This document shows positions 1 through 8,954 of a DNA stretch of 64,000 nt, piece after piece (the stretch's first letter is position 1; each line of letters starts with the position of its first letter). The notes beneath the pieces are model-generated. The model ran no database searches, was not told where the DNA came from, and saw only the letters and a list, made by a program, of their open reading frames with translations. This stretch comes from Ruegeria aquimaris (GTDB lineage Bacteria; Pseudomonadota; Alphaproteobacteria; Rhodobacterales; Rhodobacteraceae). Both the position numbers and the translations under genes were made by a program. The DNA is taken from NCBI RefSeq assembly GCF_025751555.1, contig NZ_JAOWLB010000009.1:92737-156736 (forward strand). The letters run 5' to 3'.

Positions 1-751
1 TGCCATGTTGGTCATAGACCCCCAAGGGACTCTTGCAGCCCGGGAAACTGCCTGTCGGATAAGTATTCGATCCGCAACTGTTGAACCCGCCCCCGCCGCA
101 AGACGCGCTTTTCTGGCTTGCGGCAGCACAGATGCCCCGTTGATAGGCGTTGCCATAGGCCCAGTTCTTGCTGGCGCCATATTGGGCATTATGCGCCTTT
201 TGCATCGCCGCCACGGACCCCAGTCCGAACCGGTAGTCAGGGGGTTCGAGCGCCCCTGCACAAGCCCCCTCCCATTCATGCGCATCGCATAGCCGCTTGC
301 CGACCGCCGCGCAGATCTCTGCCGCTTCCCGCGCCTTGACCCAGACCACGGGATAGGTGCAGGGGATGTTGGGAAATTCGAACTGGTCGATGCAGACCTT
401 TGCGTCAGACGGTTTCTCTCGCCGCGGATCATAGAGCGGTGCCATGTAGCGGTCGCCGCAGATGCGGCGGTTCTGTGCATTCTCGTATCCCGATGCTCCT
501 CCGGGTACCCGCGCCTGACAGTCCTGTGGTGTCATCGGGTGCTTCGTGATCCGGGGATTTCCCTGACCGATGTAACCGGATCTTTGAAAGATCGCCCGAA
601 CCTCCTGCATCTGCGCGGAAGTCAATCGGTGCACATTTGCCAGCTGGCTGAACAGTGTCTCGTTGGCCTCCTGCAATGTCTCGCCATTCATCACAGACGC
701 AAGCGAGAACAGAAAGCCCGCCGCGACGAGAGACAGCCTGCGCGGTTTCAT
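1..751 (-). CDS. Exported formylglycine-generating-enzyme (SUMF1/FGE)-like protein, 3' end outside window
   Basis: An open frame runs from an ATG at 749-751 to the window edge, giving 250 visible codons and no stop. It begins MKPRRLSLVAAGFLFSLASV, a likely signal peptide. Residues from about 115 read CIDQFEFPNIPCTYPVVWV and then AAVGKRLCDAHEWEGACAG, the conserved lead-in of the FGE-sulfatase fold (AGKRLPTEAEWEYA in typical members). The C-terminal part that would carry FGE active-site cysteines is not in the window, so modifying activity cannot be judged. Its ATG overlaps the TGA of the upstream gene (ATGA), implying translational coupling. Many such exported proteins are not sulfatase activators. 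Confidence 0.75.
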   Translation of the reverse strand, partial: MKPRRLSLVAAGFLFSLASVMNGETLQEANETLFSQLANVHRLTSAQMQEVRAIFQRSGYIGQGNPRITKHPMTPQDCQARVPGGASGYENAQNRRICGDRYMAPLYDPRREKPSDAKVCIDQFEFPNIPCTYPVVWVKAREAAEICAAVGKRLCDAHEWEGACAGALEPPDYRFGLGSVAAMQKAHNAQYGASKNWAYGNAYQRGICAAASQKSASCGGGGFNSCGSNTYPTGSFPGCKSPLGVYDQHG

Positions 752-2508
752 TTCACGGCCTCCTTCTTCATTACGTAGAACAGGTCCCTGTTGTCGGGAT
801 ATCCGATGAACCGTGGCAGGACCTTTCCGCCGGGCATCTTCTTGTCGATCAATCCCATACCGGGCACGATGTGAGCGACATGGATCTTGCCTCCGCGCGG
901 CACGTAGAGGCCGAGATAGGTATGCTCCAGCGCATTCATGTCCAGCAACATGGCATAGCGGCACCCATAGGCCTGAAATGTACGCGTCATGGCTGAAGGC
1001 GTCGCCGTTGAAAAATAGCCGTACAAGAGGTATTGCGTCTGCCCGGTCTCGACGAGGCACCCCCCTGCGCGCAGCGTGCGCAACTGGGCATCGGCCGACC
1101 CCGACCAGTTGCCGCCCCCCCATTGCGTCACGAGGTTTCCGGGCACGCCCTGCCCCGTTGCCGCATCGAACTCCACAAGTGGTACGCCGTTCTGGCGGGC
1201 AAACCGGATCAGCGGCAGCAGAGCATTGTCCGCCTCCTGCCAGGTCTTCATGTGAACCGTGCCGTCATTCAGCACGATAATCGTCGAGAGATCGGGCTGC
1301 AACTTGCTGAAGATCACACCGTTCTCGATGAAGCCATAGTGGTGGCCCATGTTGTAGGTGGCCATCTCTCCGAACTTGAAGGCGCCATGCTGCCGCTTGA
1401 AGCCACCGGTGAAGGTGGCGATGGTCCGGTTCGCCGCGACCGGGTTGACCATGCCCAGACGCACCAGAGGGGCTGTAGAGGATATCCCGTCAGGCCCCGG
1501 CAGGCCGCGCGGACGCGCCGATGCAGAGGGACGGGGCGACCAGCCAACGCCCGGATGATCCGTGCCCAGCGCAAAACCGATGTCGAAGGCCGACAAGTCA
1601 AAGGCGACCATGTACCCCGTAGCGTTGGCTTCGACTGCATCGAGCCGATTCACCTTTCCCGGGCCACTCAAAACCGAACGCGCTATGGCGCCCGGTTGGA
1701 ACGCGCTGGCAAACACGCCGTGCAGGCCGGTCACCGGATACCAAGCGCCAACTGCCATGCGGCCGTTCTCGGCCCCGGTCACGGCTATGTCCAGAAGTGT
1801 ACCTATCACCGGTCTCTGATCCTCGGGGGCTTCGATCAGCATCGGCGGTGGGCCGACAGGGTTCACCGAGCCACCGTTTCCGGCCTCGACCGGGCTGACC
1901 TCGAGCTCGGAATCCTTGAAGAAGGTTCCGCGCACGAAACCGACAATGGTTTCGCCGCCCCAGATATTGTCGCGCAGGAACTCTGCCGTCGCTTCCAGAC
2001 TGGTGCGGGCTCCGGTCGACTTGACCCGAAGGAACGCCGCTCCCCCACAGACCGGAGCATAGGGCAACCCGGTCCGTCTTGCGGCTTCCAGCTCGGCCAG
2101 CCCGAAATTGCAGGACACGGCCCCCTCTGGTCCGGCCAGAACCAGTGCATGTCCTTGGTTGTTCAAAGACAGGGACATGTCGTCCGGCACGGGGATTTCA
2201 ATGTGGTAGCTCTGAAGCGGAGTGCCCTTGGCATCGACCTTCTGCAACAGGTACCAAGCGCCGATCGCGGGGTTGAGCGATACCAGTACAAGGCTGCCTG
2301 CGCCGTCCGGCAAGGAGACAGACCTGGTTTCGCGGAAGGGCTGCAAATCAAGCACTGTCTTGGGCGCTACCGCTTCGTAGTCCGCACGCTGCCTGGCGAG
2401 CGCCTCGGGGGGGGATTGGGCAAAGACGGGTACCGCATCCCAGGCCAACGCCAAAAGCGCAGCCATTGCCAACAGCCTTTTGGGGTCGGATCTGAGAAAC
2501 AGGGTCAT
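748..2508 (-). CDS. Exported protein, phosphodiester glycosidase (NAGPA-like) fold suspected
   Basis: The ATG at 2508 is preferred over the upstream in-frame ATG (2574): it has AAAGGAGG just upstream and opens a clear signal peptide (MTLFLRSDPKRLLAMAALLA...VFA). That gives 586 aa. The C-terminal half contains TGGFKRQHG, YGFIENGVIF, IIVLNDGTVHMKTW and LLDMNALEHTYLGLY, a pattern resembling phosphodiester glycosidase domains (NAGPA family, which cleave sugar-phosphodiester caps). The family call is from motif memory and is moderate. It lies 23 bp downstream of the SDR gene and its stop overlaps the FGE-like gene, so the three probably form one operon acting outside the cytoplasm. Confidence 0.55.
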   Translation of the reverse strand: MTLFLRSDPKRLLAMAALLALAWDAVPVFAQSPPEALARQRADYEAVAPKTVLDLQPFRETRSVSLPDGAGSLVLVSLNPAIGAWYLLQKVDAKGTPLQSYHIEIPVPDDMSLSLNNQGHALVLAGPEGAVSCNFGLAELEAARRTGLPYAPVCGGAAFLRVKSTGARTSLEATAEFLRDNIWGGETIVGFVRGTFFKDSELEVSPVEAGNGGSVNPVGPPPMLIEAPEDQRPVIGTLLDIAVTGAENGRMAVGAWYPVTGLHGVFASAFQPGAIARSVLSGPGKVNRLDAVEANATGYMVAFDLSAFDIGFALGTDHPGVGWSPRPSASARPRGLPGPDGISSTAPLVRLGMVNPVAANRTIATFTGGFKRQHGAFKFGEMATYNMGHHYGFIENGVIFSKLQPDLSTIIVLNDGTVHMKTWQEADNALLPLIRFARQNGVPLVEFDAATGQGVPGNLVTQWGGGNWSGSADAQLRTLRAGGCLVETGQTQYLLYGYFSTATPSAMTRTFQAYGCRYAMLLDMNALEHTYLGLYVPRGGKIHVAHIVPGMGLIDKKMPGGKVLPRFIGYPDNRDLFYVMKKEAVK

Positions 2509-2531
2509 CAAGCCTCCTTTCCCGCTTGAAT

Positions 2532-3566
2532 CTAGAGCACCAAACGAAGCAGCTTCAGAGCGCCGCGCTTCCACGGGACGCGGTGGGTCACGCCCGATGT
2601 CGTAGATATCCTGTCATGGTTTTCCACGTACCAGTCGTAGTTGCGGATCAGCGCCTCTTCGTTCGAGTAGCGCGGTGCATAGCCCAACCGGTCGGTGATC
2701 TTGTCGATGCTGACGAAACTGTCCTTGCCGGCGGTCTCGTAGATCCACTTGTAGAGCGGCGACAGGCCCACGGCTTCGAGCGCCCGCAACGTCCAGATGG
2801 CCGGAGCGGAAGGTAGGCCGACGATCCGCTTGCCATGCCCCGCACGGTCGAGTACCGCCTGAAAGCTTTCGCGCAGGCTGCCATAGCGCGCGGCACCTAC
2901 GTTGAACGTGTCGTTGACGCGATCCTCGTCTGCCGTGGCGCACAGGAGCACCGCCTGATTCAGGTCTTCGACATCCAGCAGTTGATACAGATTGTTGCCC
3001 GATCCCAGAACCGGAAAGCCATGCCCCCCATAGGCGAAATCATAAAGGAGCTCGAAGGCGCCCAGTCGCTCGGGACCGACAAAGGATTTGGGCCGCAGCA
3101 CCGGCAGACACAGCCCCCTTTTTCGGAACTCGGAGCACGCTTTTTCGGCCAGAACCTTGGACTCACCATAAGGCCCGACCCCGTGCATCGGGTCATCCTC
3201 GGTCAATGGATGATGGTCAGGGACCCCATAGACAGCCGTGCTGGAGATGTGAATAAAGCGACTGATGCCTTTCTGAATCGCCGTTTCCAGAAGCATGCGG
3301 GTTCCATCGACATTGGTAGAACGTATCTCTGATGGTATGCTCAGCGGCAAGGCCGCGGCGCAGTGGACAACCACGTCCACATCTTCGAAAGCTTCGTCGT
3401 GACGGCCTTGATCACGAATGTCGGCTTGCAAGACGCAGATCCGATCCGCTTCGGGGTAGTTGAAGGGGGCAATGTCGTAGCTGCGCACCCGATGCCCGCC
3501 AGCCAGTAGGTGGCGAACTAGATTGATACCCATGAAACCGGCACCGCCGGTGACGAGAAAGTTCAT
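2532..3566 (-). CDS. NAD-dependent epimerase/dehydratase, extended SDR
   Basis: 344 aa beginning MNFLVTGGAGFMG, the Rossmann GxxGxxG signature of extended short-chain dehydrogenases that act on nucleotide sugars. The catalytic YxxxK is in GPYGESKVLAEKA near residue 145, with an SSTAVYG segment before it supplying the usual Ser/Thr. Length and layout fit UDP-sugar 4-epimerases and related sugar-nucleotide dehydratases, but the substrate cannot be read from sequence. It is first in the minus-strand operon with the two exported genes and is divergent from the HAD-UbiA gene over a 134-bp spacer, suggesting shared work in glycan or lipid-linked sugar synthesis. Confidence 0.85.
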   Translation of the reverse strand: MNFLVTGGAGFMGINLVRHLLAGGHRVRSYDIAPFNYPEADRICVLQADIRDQGRHDEAFEDVDVVVHCAAALPLSIPSEIRSTNVDGTRMLLETAIQKGISRFIHISSTAVYGVPDHHPLTEDDPMHGVGPYGESKVLAEKACSEFRKRGLCLPVLRPKSFVGPERLGAFELLYDFAYGGHGFPVLGSGNNLYQLLDVEDLNQAVLLCATADEDRVNDTFNVGAARYGSLRESFQAVLDRAGHGKRIVGLPSAPAIWTLRALEAVGLSPLYKWIYETAGKDSFVSIDKITDRLGYAPRYSNEEALIRNYDWYVENHDRISTTSGVTHRVPWKRGALKLLRLVL

Positions 3567-3700
3567 CTTTTCCCTTTTCGACCGGCCCTATCCGAAAAAC
3601 CGATCTGCAACAGCAACGCTCGTTTTCGTCGTCAAGCCTGACGCACGCACCCATCTTGAAAACATGATCTGAATCAAGAACAGGACGAGAATATCCGAAG

Positions 3701-5212
3701 ATGGTGTCAATTAAGGAAGGGAAGCGAAAGATACCGCGAGGCCAGCGACAGGAAACATTCGGGGAGAAACAGCGGTCAATGGAAGGACAGATCAAGGACC
3801 AGAACTCCGAGACGACTCCGCTTGTACTGGATGTCGATGGAACGCTCCTGCGCACCGACCTGCTGCTCGAGACAATCTGGGCCGCGCTGGCGCACAACAC
3901 CGTTGCTGCCTTGCGGATCATCTTCCGGAACCTTGCAAAACCCCAGTTGTTGAAAAGGGAGCTCCTGACCATTGCCCGCCCGGACATCGCCCTTTTGCCC
4001 GCAAGGCAGGAGGTTCTGGACATGGCGCAAGCGGTGAAATCGCAGGGAGGCACGGTGCACCTGGCCTCGGGAGCGGACAAGGAATTGGTCGACGCCGTCG
4101 CAGAACGTTTCGACATTCAGGGACCCAACTGGGGGACGACCCCGGAACGAAACCTGACACTCGAAGAAAAGGCGGCACTGATTTGCGACAGGCTTGGTCC
4201 CGAAGGGTATGATTATGCGGGAAACTCCTGGGCCGACCTGCCGTCCTGGAAATCCGCGAGGCGGATCATCGCGGTTGCGCCCGGCGCGCGGTTGAAGGCC
4301 GAAATCGACCGGATAGGCAAGCCAATTCAGATTTTGGTGGACGGTTGGACTCTGCGGGACGCGCTTGGCGAAATGCGATTGTTGCAGTGGATCAAGAACC
4401 TGCTTGTTTTGCTTCCGATGCTGGCCAGCCTGCCGGCAAGTCCACATGTCGTTCTAAAGGTACTTGCCGCGACCCTGAGCTTTGGCTTGGCGGCCTCTGC
4501 AATTTACATCTTCAATGATCTGACCGATCTGGACTCCGATCGCCGTCATCCGGAAAAAAAGGAACGTCCAATAGCCTCGGGGCGATTGCCGATCTCCGTG
4601 GCAATGGGGCTCGGCATCGTCTTGGTTGTCCTGTCTTGGAGCCTGGCGCTTGCGGTGGGTCCATGGGTCTGGGCCACGATCGTCCTCTACATGGTGCTCA
4701 ACCTGGCCTATTCCCTGTCCCTGAAAAGGAAGCGCTGGATCGACGTCGTCGTGCTGGCAGCGTTCTTTCTGATCCGCTTTTTGACGGGCGCAATTGCCGC
4801 CGATGTAGTTGTTCCCCCGCTGTTTCTTGGCTTCGTGTTCGCAGTCTTTCTATCGCTTGCCTGCGTCAAACGACTGACCGCACTTGCTCGAAGTCGGAGC
4901 AAAGAGCGTCTGCCCGGCCGCGGGTATCGGCCGGCGGACGCGCGCAACCTGCAGATCCTCGCTTACGGCAGTGCCCTTTTTTCCATTGTCCTTTTTCTTT
5001 TGGCCACCTTGCCAGCAGGAGCAGTGCCGGATGTCAGCACACCACTGTTGATGTCACTCTCCATGCTACCGTTCGGTGTTTGGCTTGTCCGGATAATCTG
5101 GCTCAGTTTCCAGGGCCGCGAAGACTATGATCCTGTGGTCTTCGTCACCCACGACAGGGTCGGATTGGGCATGCTGGCCCTCTCAATACTCATCGTTCTA
5201 ATTTCTCTTTGA
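3701..5212 (+). CDS. Fused HAD phosphatase-like domain and UbiA-family prenyltransferase
   Basis: 503 aa in two parts. Residues ~40-215 are HAD-like, with DVDGT (44-48) as the nucleophile motif. Residues ~225-503 form a polytopic UbiA prenyltransferase, whose first Asp-rich metal site is NDLTDLDSDRRHPEK (from N272) and which has a second Asp-rich stretch, DARNLQI. Fusions like this resemble bacterial decaprenyl-phosphate phosphoribosyltransferase systems, in which UbiA attaches phosphoribose to a polyprenyl phosphate and a phosphatase removes the 5-phosphate. The neighbouring SDR and GtrA-like genes fit that idea. The start is uncertain: a second in-frame ATG at 3779 would still keep both domains. 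Confidence 0.85.
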   Translation: MVSIKEGKRKIPRGQRQETFGEKQRSMEGQIKDQNSETTPLVLDVDGTLLRTDLLLETIWAALAHNTVAALRIIFRNLAKPQLLKRELLTIARPDIALLPARQEVLDMAQAVKSQGGTVHLASGADKELVDAVAERFDIQGPNWGTTPERNLTLEEKAALICDRLGPEGYDYAGNSWADLPSWKSARRIIAVAPGARLKAEIDRIGKPIQILVDGWTLRDALGEMRLLQWIKNLLVLLPMLASLPASPHVVLKVLAATLSFGLAASAIYIFNDLTDLDSDRRHPEKKERPIASGRLPISVAMGLGIVLVVLSWSLALAVGPWVWATIVLYMVLNLAYSLSLKRKRWIDVVVLAAFFLIRFLTGAIAADVVVPPLFLGFVFAVFLSLACVKRLTALARSRSKERLPGRGYRPADARNLQILAYGSALFSIVLFLLATLPAGAVPDVSTPLLMSLSMLPFGVWLVRIIWLSFQGREDYDPVVFVTHDRVGLGMLALSILIVLISL

Positions 5213-5611
5213 GGTCTCGACCTGGAACACGTAGGCAAGGTCCAACCGGTACTTTATCGAATACCCTAGAACGAGCCCCAAAATCGCTCCGACCTCGCGC
5301 ATCCGCTCGGTCTGCCAGACAATCAGGAACAACGTTTCGGTGCCCCAGAACAATAGCGTCGTGGCGACGCCAGTCAGGGTATAAAGCGAGAATTTCCCTA
5401 CCTCTCTGCGGAAATCTTGCGGCTGGTCGAAAAATATCCACTTCTTGTCAAGCATGTATTTCACGACAAGCCCGGCTCCGGTTCCCAAGACCAGAGCCAG
5501 AACATACCCGGACACACCTACGAATTCTGTCAGCACCAAACGCTGAATACCGAGGTTGACCAGCACCGCGACAATCGCAAAAATAGCGTAGCTAATTGCC
5601 CTGACTGCCAA
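5198..5611 (-). CDS. GtrA-like small membrane protein
   Basis: 137 aa with four predicted membrane spans. It ends in a short charged tail and contains YMLDKKWIFFD after the second span, typical of the GtrA/DPMS family (proposed flippases or anchors for polyprenyl-linked sugars). Its 3' end overlaps the 3' end of the convergent HAD-UbiA gene by 15 bp. Together with that prenyltransferase and the SDR it completes a set expected for making and translocating a lipid-linked sugar. The substrate is unknown. Confidence 0.8.
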   Translation of the reverse strand: MAVRAISYAIFAIVAVLVNLGIQRLVLTEFVGVSGYVLALVLGTGAGLVVKYMLDKKWIFFDQPQDFRREVGKFSLYTLTGVATTLLFWGTETLFLIVWQTERMREVGAILGLVLGYSIKYRLDLAYVFQVETSKRN

Positions 5612-6149
5612 ACGTTCCCTCTCTTCCGGTTATCTGAAACGGCCGATCCTGAGATAATGGGCCCGACGACCCGCAAATGCCAACCCTGATCGCGCGAGAA
5701 GCTCCGGTCCCAGGTTCAAGGGCGCACGCTCAGCCGGTTCGTCGCCGCCGGGCAAGTCAGCGGCGACATCAGTGGGCGGGCTTTGCCGAGCAGCCTGCCC
5801 AAGGTCAAATAGCGGATCGGGGATTGTTGCTATGCCTTGGAGCCATCGAGGGAGTGGCACGCGGAAACCAACCGGGGCTCGCTACGACGACGTATCAGGC
5901 CGCTCTTGAAAGCCGGGTATCCGTCAGCAATAGTGATCATCGAACCGGACCCAATAAGACCGTTGCAATCTGGCGGGTTCCATTTGCGTCCACACATAGC
6001 AAGTTCGGCAACGCCATTCAGGTCGGTGCTCCACCGCAAGTGAGCTTGCTCTGACAAGCCCCTCTGCCACCGTGTTCCCGGTTGGCGACGGTACGCCGGT
6101 GATGCCATAGTAGTGTCGTCACAAGTGCGCAGACACAACGGAAGGCTTC
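5612..6149. other. Gene-free stretch with repeat copy B
   Basis: No convincing gene in 538 bases. Short open frames occur on both strands but lack family signatures and ribosome binding sites. The stretch contains one copy (minus orientation) of the ~140-bp dispersed repeat also seen at 48.6 and 63.7 kb. The last ~50 bases hold the presumptive promoter of the kinase-like gene. Confidence 0.6.
5860..6000 (-). repeat. Dispersed ~140-bp repeat, copy B
   Basis: Read on the minus strand, this matches copies at 48608-48745 and 63700-63840. Shared blocks in order are CCGCC.GAT.GCAA, GGTTCG.TGATCA, GC.GACGGATA.CCGGCTTTC, GCGGCC.GATA and GCGAGCCC. By eye, identity is roughly 65-75 percent. All copies are intergenic. 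When read as protein, the opposite strand of copies A and B gives related peptides (AGYPSAIVI.EPDPIR), so this may be a relic of a coding mobile element or a non-coding repeat family. Confidence 0.65.
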
Positions 6150-7226
6150 ATGTCAACACATCCCCGCTCCGAGCAGAATCGTTTTCCGATTTCGGAGAAA
6201 GTTCGGTTCCTATCCGGGGTTGCCGCATATCCTCATGGGCCGAAATCCGTGGAAGTGATTGAAACGCACATGTCATGGGTCTTTCTCGCAGATGAATTGG
6301 TCTACAAGCTGAAGAAGCCGGTAAGATACGATTTTCTCGATTTCAGCACGGTTGAAAAACGCTGCGCCGCTGTCGCCGACGAAGTTCGCCTCAACCGTCG
6401 ACTTGCCAGTGATGTTTACCTTTCAGAGCGTCCCCTACGGATTGGCACCGATGGAAGACTTACGCTGAACGGGTACGGGCAGGCCATCGACTGGATGGTG
6501 GAAATGCGAAGGTTGGCGCAAGAACAAGATCTCGAACACGTGATTGCATCTGGTGGTCCGAGGCAAGTCGACCTTTCCCGTTTGACGGATCTTCTTGCCG
6601 AGTTCTATCTAGGGCTTCCGCCCGCAGATATCGATCAGGACACCTATTGCTCTCAGTTCGCCGACGAGGCCCAATTGACCGAGAATGTCCTCACCGACCG
6701 CACACTCAAGCTGGACGAACCGTTGCTGGCATCCGCTCTCGATGGTTTCCGGCGCGCCTTCGAAACGGCGACTCCACTGCTGCGTCACCGGGTCCAGAAG
6801 GGTTGTATCGTCGAGGGGCACGGGGACCTGCGCCCGCAGCATGTTTTTATGAGCGAGCCACCGGTCATCATTGACTGTATCGAGTTCAACCTTCGCCTTC
6901 GTCTTGTCGATCCCCTGGACGAGATCGTCTTTCTGGGCATGGAATGTGCGCATCTCGGTGCAAGTTGGGTTGCGGGAAAGCTTGTGCGAAGGTTGAACTC
7001 GGTGATTGGCGAACCGTCGGCCGATCTAGCCGACTTCTACTGGCGCTACCGCGCACTTTTGCGCGCGAGACTGGCGCTTTTGCACTTGGTTCTTCAGCCC
7101 GGCCGCACTCCTGAAAAATGGCGACCACTGGCGGGGGCTTATGTTGCTTTGTCGACCAGACCAGACCTCATGCGCCGGCAGCCGGGAGGTCTACAATCGG
7201 ACGACAGTTGTGCAGGCACTGGATAG
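6150..7226 (+). CDS. Aminoglycoside-phosphotransferase-family (COG2187-type) protein
   Basis: 358 aa, with a GGAAGG ribosome site 4 bases before the ATG. It contains VYKLKKPVRYDFLDFSTVEKR (a nucleotide-site Lys region) and then EGHGDLRPQHVF and VIIDCIEF. These correspond to the HGDLxxxN-like catalytic loop and the metal-binding Asp of the APH fold; here the usual Asn is His (QHVF). COG2187 proteins are often fused to a C-terminal P-loop kinase; this one ends before such a domain. Its substrate is unknown. The 3' end overlaps the convergent PRPP synthetase gene by 59 bp. Confidence 0.75.
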   Translation: MSTHPRSEQNRFPISEKVRFLSGVAAYPHGPKSVEVIETHMSWVFLADELVYKLKKPVRYDFLDFSTVEKRCAAVADEVRLNRRLASDVYLSERPLRIGTDGRLTLNGYGQAIDWMVEMRRLAQEQDLEHVIASGGPRQVDLSRLTDLLAEFYLGLPPADIDQDTYCSQFADEAQLTENVLTDRTLKLDEPLLASALDGFRRAFETATPLLRHRVQKGCIVEGHGDLRPQHVFMSEPPVIIDCIEFNLRLRLVDPLDEIVFLGMECAHLGASWVAGKLVRRLNSVIGEPSADLADFYWRYRALLRARLALLHLVLQPGRTPEKWRPLAGAYVALSTRPDLMRRQPGGLQSDDSCAGTG

Positions 7227-8178
7227 CCTGTCCGAACAACGGAGCTGCGGATACGATCTCTATCCGGCTCGCAACATCACTGGTCAGGCGGAACGGCGGC
7301 ACCGTGTCGGTAATCACCCAACCTTTGATAGCGGGGTCCGACAAAGCCTCGGTTGCGCCGCTGGTGAACAATCCGTGGGCAGCCAAAGCCCACACGTCGC
7401 GGGCTCCGCGACGCATGATTTCTCGGGCAGCGCGAACCATGGTCCCGCCAGAGGCGATCAGGTCATCGACTATCAGAACGCGCGCGCCCTCGACCTGCCC
7501 TGCAAAAAGCTCTCCTGTGACCACTCCCGCGCTGCGTCGTTTTTCCATGAGAGCAAAACCGACCTCGCGCTGAAGTTTTTCTTCAAGCGCCTCTCGAAAC
7601 AGCTGAGCACGTTTTACTCCGCCGGGATCTGGCGAAGCGACGCAGATTGGTGCGTCCGAGGCCAGTTCGATTGAGCGGTCCAACAAGACCCCACGCGTAT
7701 CAAGCGCAACGGTCTCGCAGCGGAAGGAATTCTGGAATGCAGCGATGTTGTGAAGTTCCATCGCCACAACACGATCCGTCCCGACCGCCTCAGTCAGTTG
7801 CGCGACATAGCGCGCCGTCACCGGATCGCGCGGCTTTGTCTGCCGATCTTTTCGCGCGTAGGCGAGATAAGGCAGTACCGCCGTCACGCGGCCCGCACCA
7901 CTTGCACGAAGTGCTCCGATGAAAAACAGCAGTTTGCACAGCTTGTCGTTTGGACTTTCATCCGGTCCGCCATGAAGCCCCTGGATCACGTAAACGTCCG
8001 CGCCGCGCACCTCTTCTAGAGGGCGCGCCTTGTGTTCCCCGTCTTCAAAGTTGCGCTCTTCCATGGTGGCCAGTGACGTACCCGCCTCCTTTGCCACGGC
8101 GAGGCCAAAGGGCCGAGTAGCATTGAGAGCAAAAATCTTGAGTTCCAATGATAGGTCACTCCTTGATGGATTATCCAT
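7168..8178 (-). CDS. Ribose-phosphate diphosphokinase (PRPP synthetase) paralogue
   Basis: 336 aa. PYLAYARKDRQTKPRD (103-118) corresponds to the ATP-binding flexible loop (PYxxYARQDR), and VLIVDDLIASGGTM (from ~233) is the ribose-5-phosphate/PRPP loop. The region normally reading DLHxxQIQGFF is ELHNIAAFQNSF here, so this is a divergent enzyme, probably additional to the housekeeping Prs. The start is unsure: a TTG at 8148 lies downstream of AAGGAG, whereas the ATG at 8178 lacks a clear site. The enzyme makes PRPP from ribose-5-phosphate and ATP. Its neighbours suggest a stress-linked role, which is inference. Confidence 0.85.
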   Translation of the reverse strand: MDNPSRSDLSLELKIFALNATRPFGLAVAKEAGTSLATMEERNFEDGEHKARPLEEVRGADVYVIQGLHGGPDESPNDKLCKLLFFIGALRASGAGRVTAVLPYLAYARKDRQTKPRDPVTARYVAQLTEAVGTDRVVAMELHNIAAFQNSFRCETVALDTRGVLLDRSIELASDAPICVASPDPGGVKRAQLFREALEEKLQREVGFALMEKRRSAGVVTGELFAGQVEGARVLIVDDLIASGGTMVRAAREIMRRGARDVWALAAHGLFTSGATEALSDPAIKGWVITDTVPPFRLTSDVASRIEIVSAAPLFGQAIQCLHNCRPIVDLPAAGA

Positions 8179-8349
8179 GATCAGGCGTGCGCCAAACCTA
8201 CCCGCGAATCTAATGCTGTGTCACCGTTCGAGGATTTTTTTCGAGACGGAGGTGTTAGCCAGGCTGTGTCTTTTGAGAGGCGTCGGACAGCTTCTGACCA
8301 GTTTCAGTTTCCCAATCACTGAGACAACCCAGTCGGAAAACAGCTAACG

Positions 8350-8893
8350 CACCACAGAAAAAGCATCGGCGCGGTTGGGCTTGAAATTTGCTGGGGTGTA
8401 AAGGCCGCGCGCCTTGACTTAAATGTTTGTAGACCGACGAATAAACAGCGACGATTTTCTGCAAACTTCACATCTGCCTTTAGCGCAGCATCCCCCGATC
8501 TTGCAGTCGGAACGGCAAGGGTGGATTCTCTGTGCAGTTGTTGAACCATTGGCCGGATTTCTGTCAGTCGGCATTGCCGATATCTTTCATCGCCGCGCCG
8601 TAGGAGCGGAGCGTGTCGGTAACCTGGACAAGAGATCGACCGTGGCGTTTCACTGATTTTCCGAGGAATTTCAATACGGCCAATTTGTCTCTCGTCTTCG
8701 CCACGAAGCTTTCCACGACCTCACCTTCGCGATAGGCGTCGCGCCAAGGATAGCACCGTACTCCATTGATATTTATGACACTGCGGCCAGGTGCCGACGC
8801 CACTGCGACCAGGGCCGACGCAGATCGGCGCGTTTCTTGCGGACCTCGGAGGTGAAGATCGGGCCGAAACGCGGCCACCAGATTCGGGCCCGT
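8350..8893 (-). pseudogene. Decayed IS6-family transposase (C-terminal two thirds)
   Basis: On the minus strand the three frames together give the order of an IS6-family DDE transposase: [24 protein letters not shown], then NGVRCYPWRDAYREGEVVES, KTRDKLAVLKFLGKSVKRHG, VTDTLRSYGAAMKDIGN, and finally LQKIVAVYSSVYKHLSQ. At least two frameshifts and internal stops separate these pieces, and the N-terminal ~60 residues are missing. The gene is dead. It fills most of the 776-base gap between the PRPP synthetase and CoA-synthetase genes; apart from the FNR-type box nothing else was recognised there. Confidence 0.8.
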
Positions 8894-8894
8894 T

Positions 8895-8908
8895 TTGATA
8901 TGGATCAT
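8895..8908 (+). promoter_or_regulatory. FNR/FnrL-type box upstream of the CoA synthetase
   Basis: TTGAT-ATGG-ATCAT, one mismatch from the FNR consensus TTGAT-N4-ATCAA. It is centred about 53 bases before the chosen ATG at 8955, compatible with activation from a class II position. It abuts the edge of the IS6 remnant. A perfect box occurs before the Lon-like gene at 21.8 kb, strengthening the call. Confidence 0.55.
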
Positions 8909-8954
8909 TGCGTGCCAGTCAACCGCTCCAGCAAGGTCAACGTGGGAGGGGGCC

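Noticed and set aside
1033..2529. A 498-codon plus-strand open frame
   Set aside because: It is antisense to the signal-peptide-bearing 748-2508 gene, has no ribosome site or family motif, and reflects high GC codon structure.
8162..8182. TTGAT..ATGATCA near the PRPP synthetase start as an FNR box
   Set aside because: The spacing is not four bases; the palindrome ATGGATTATCCAT there overlaps the possible start codon and does not match the consensus.
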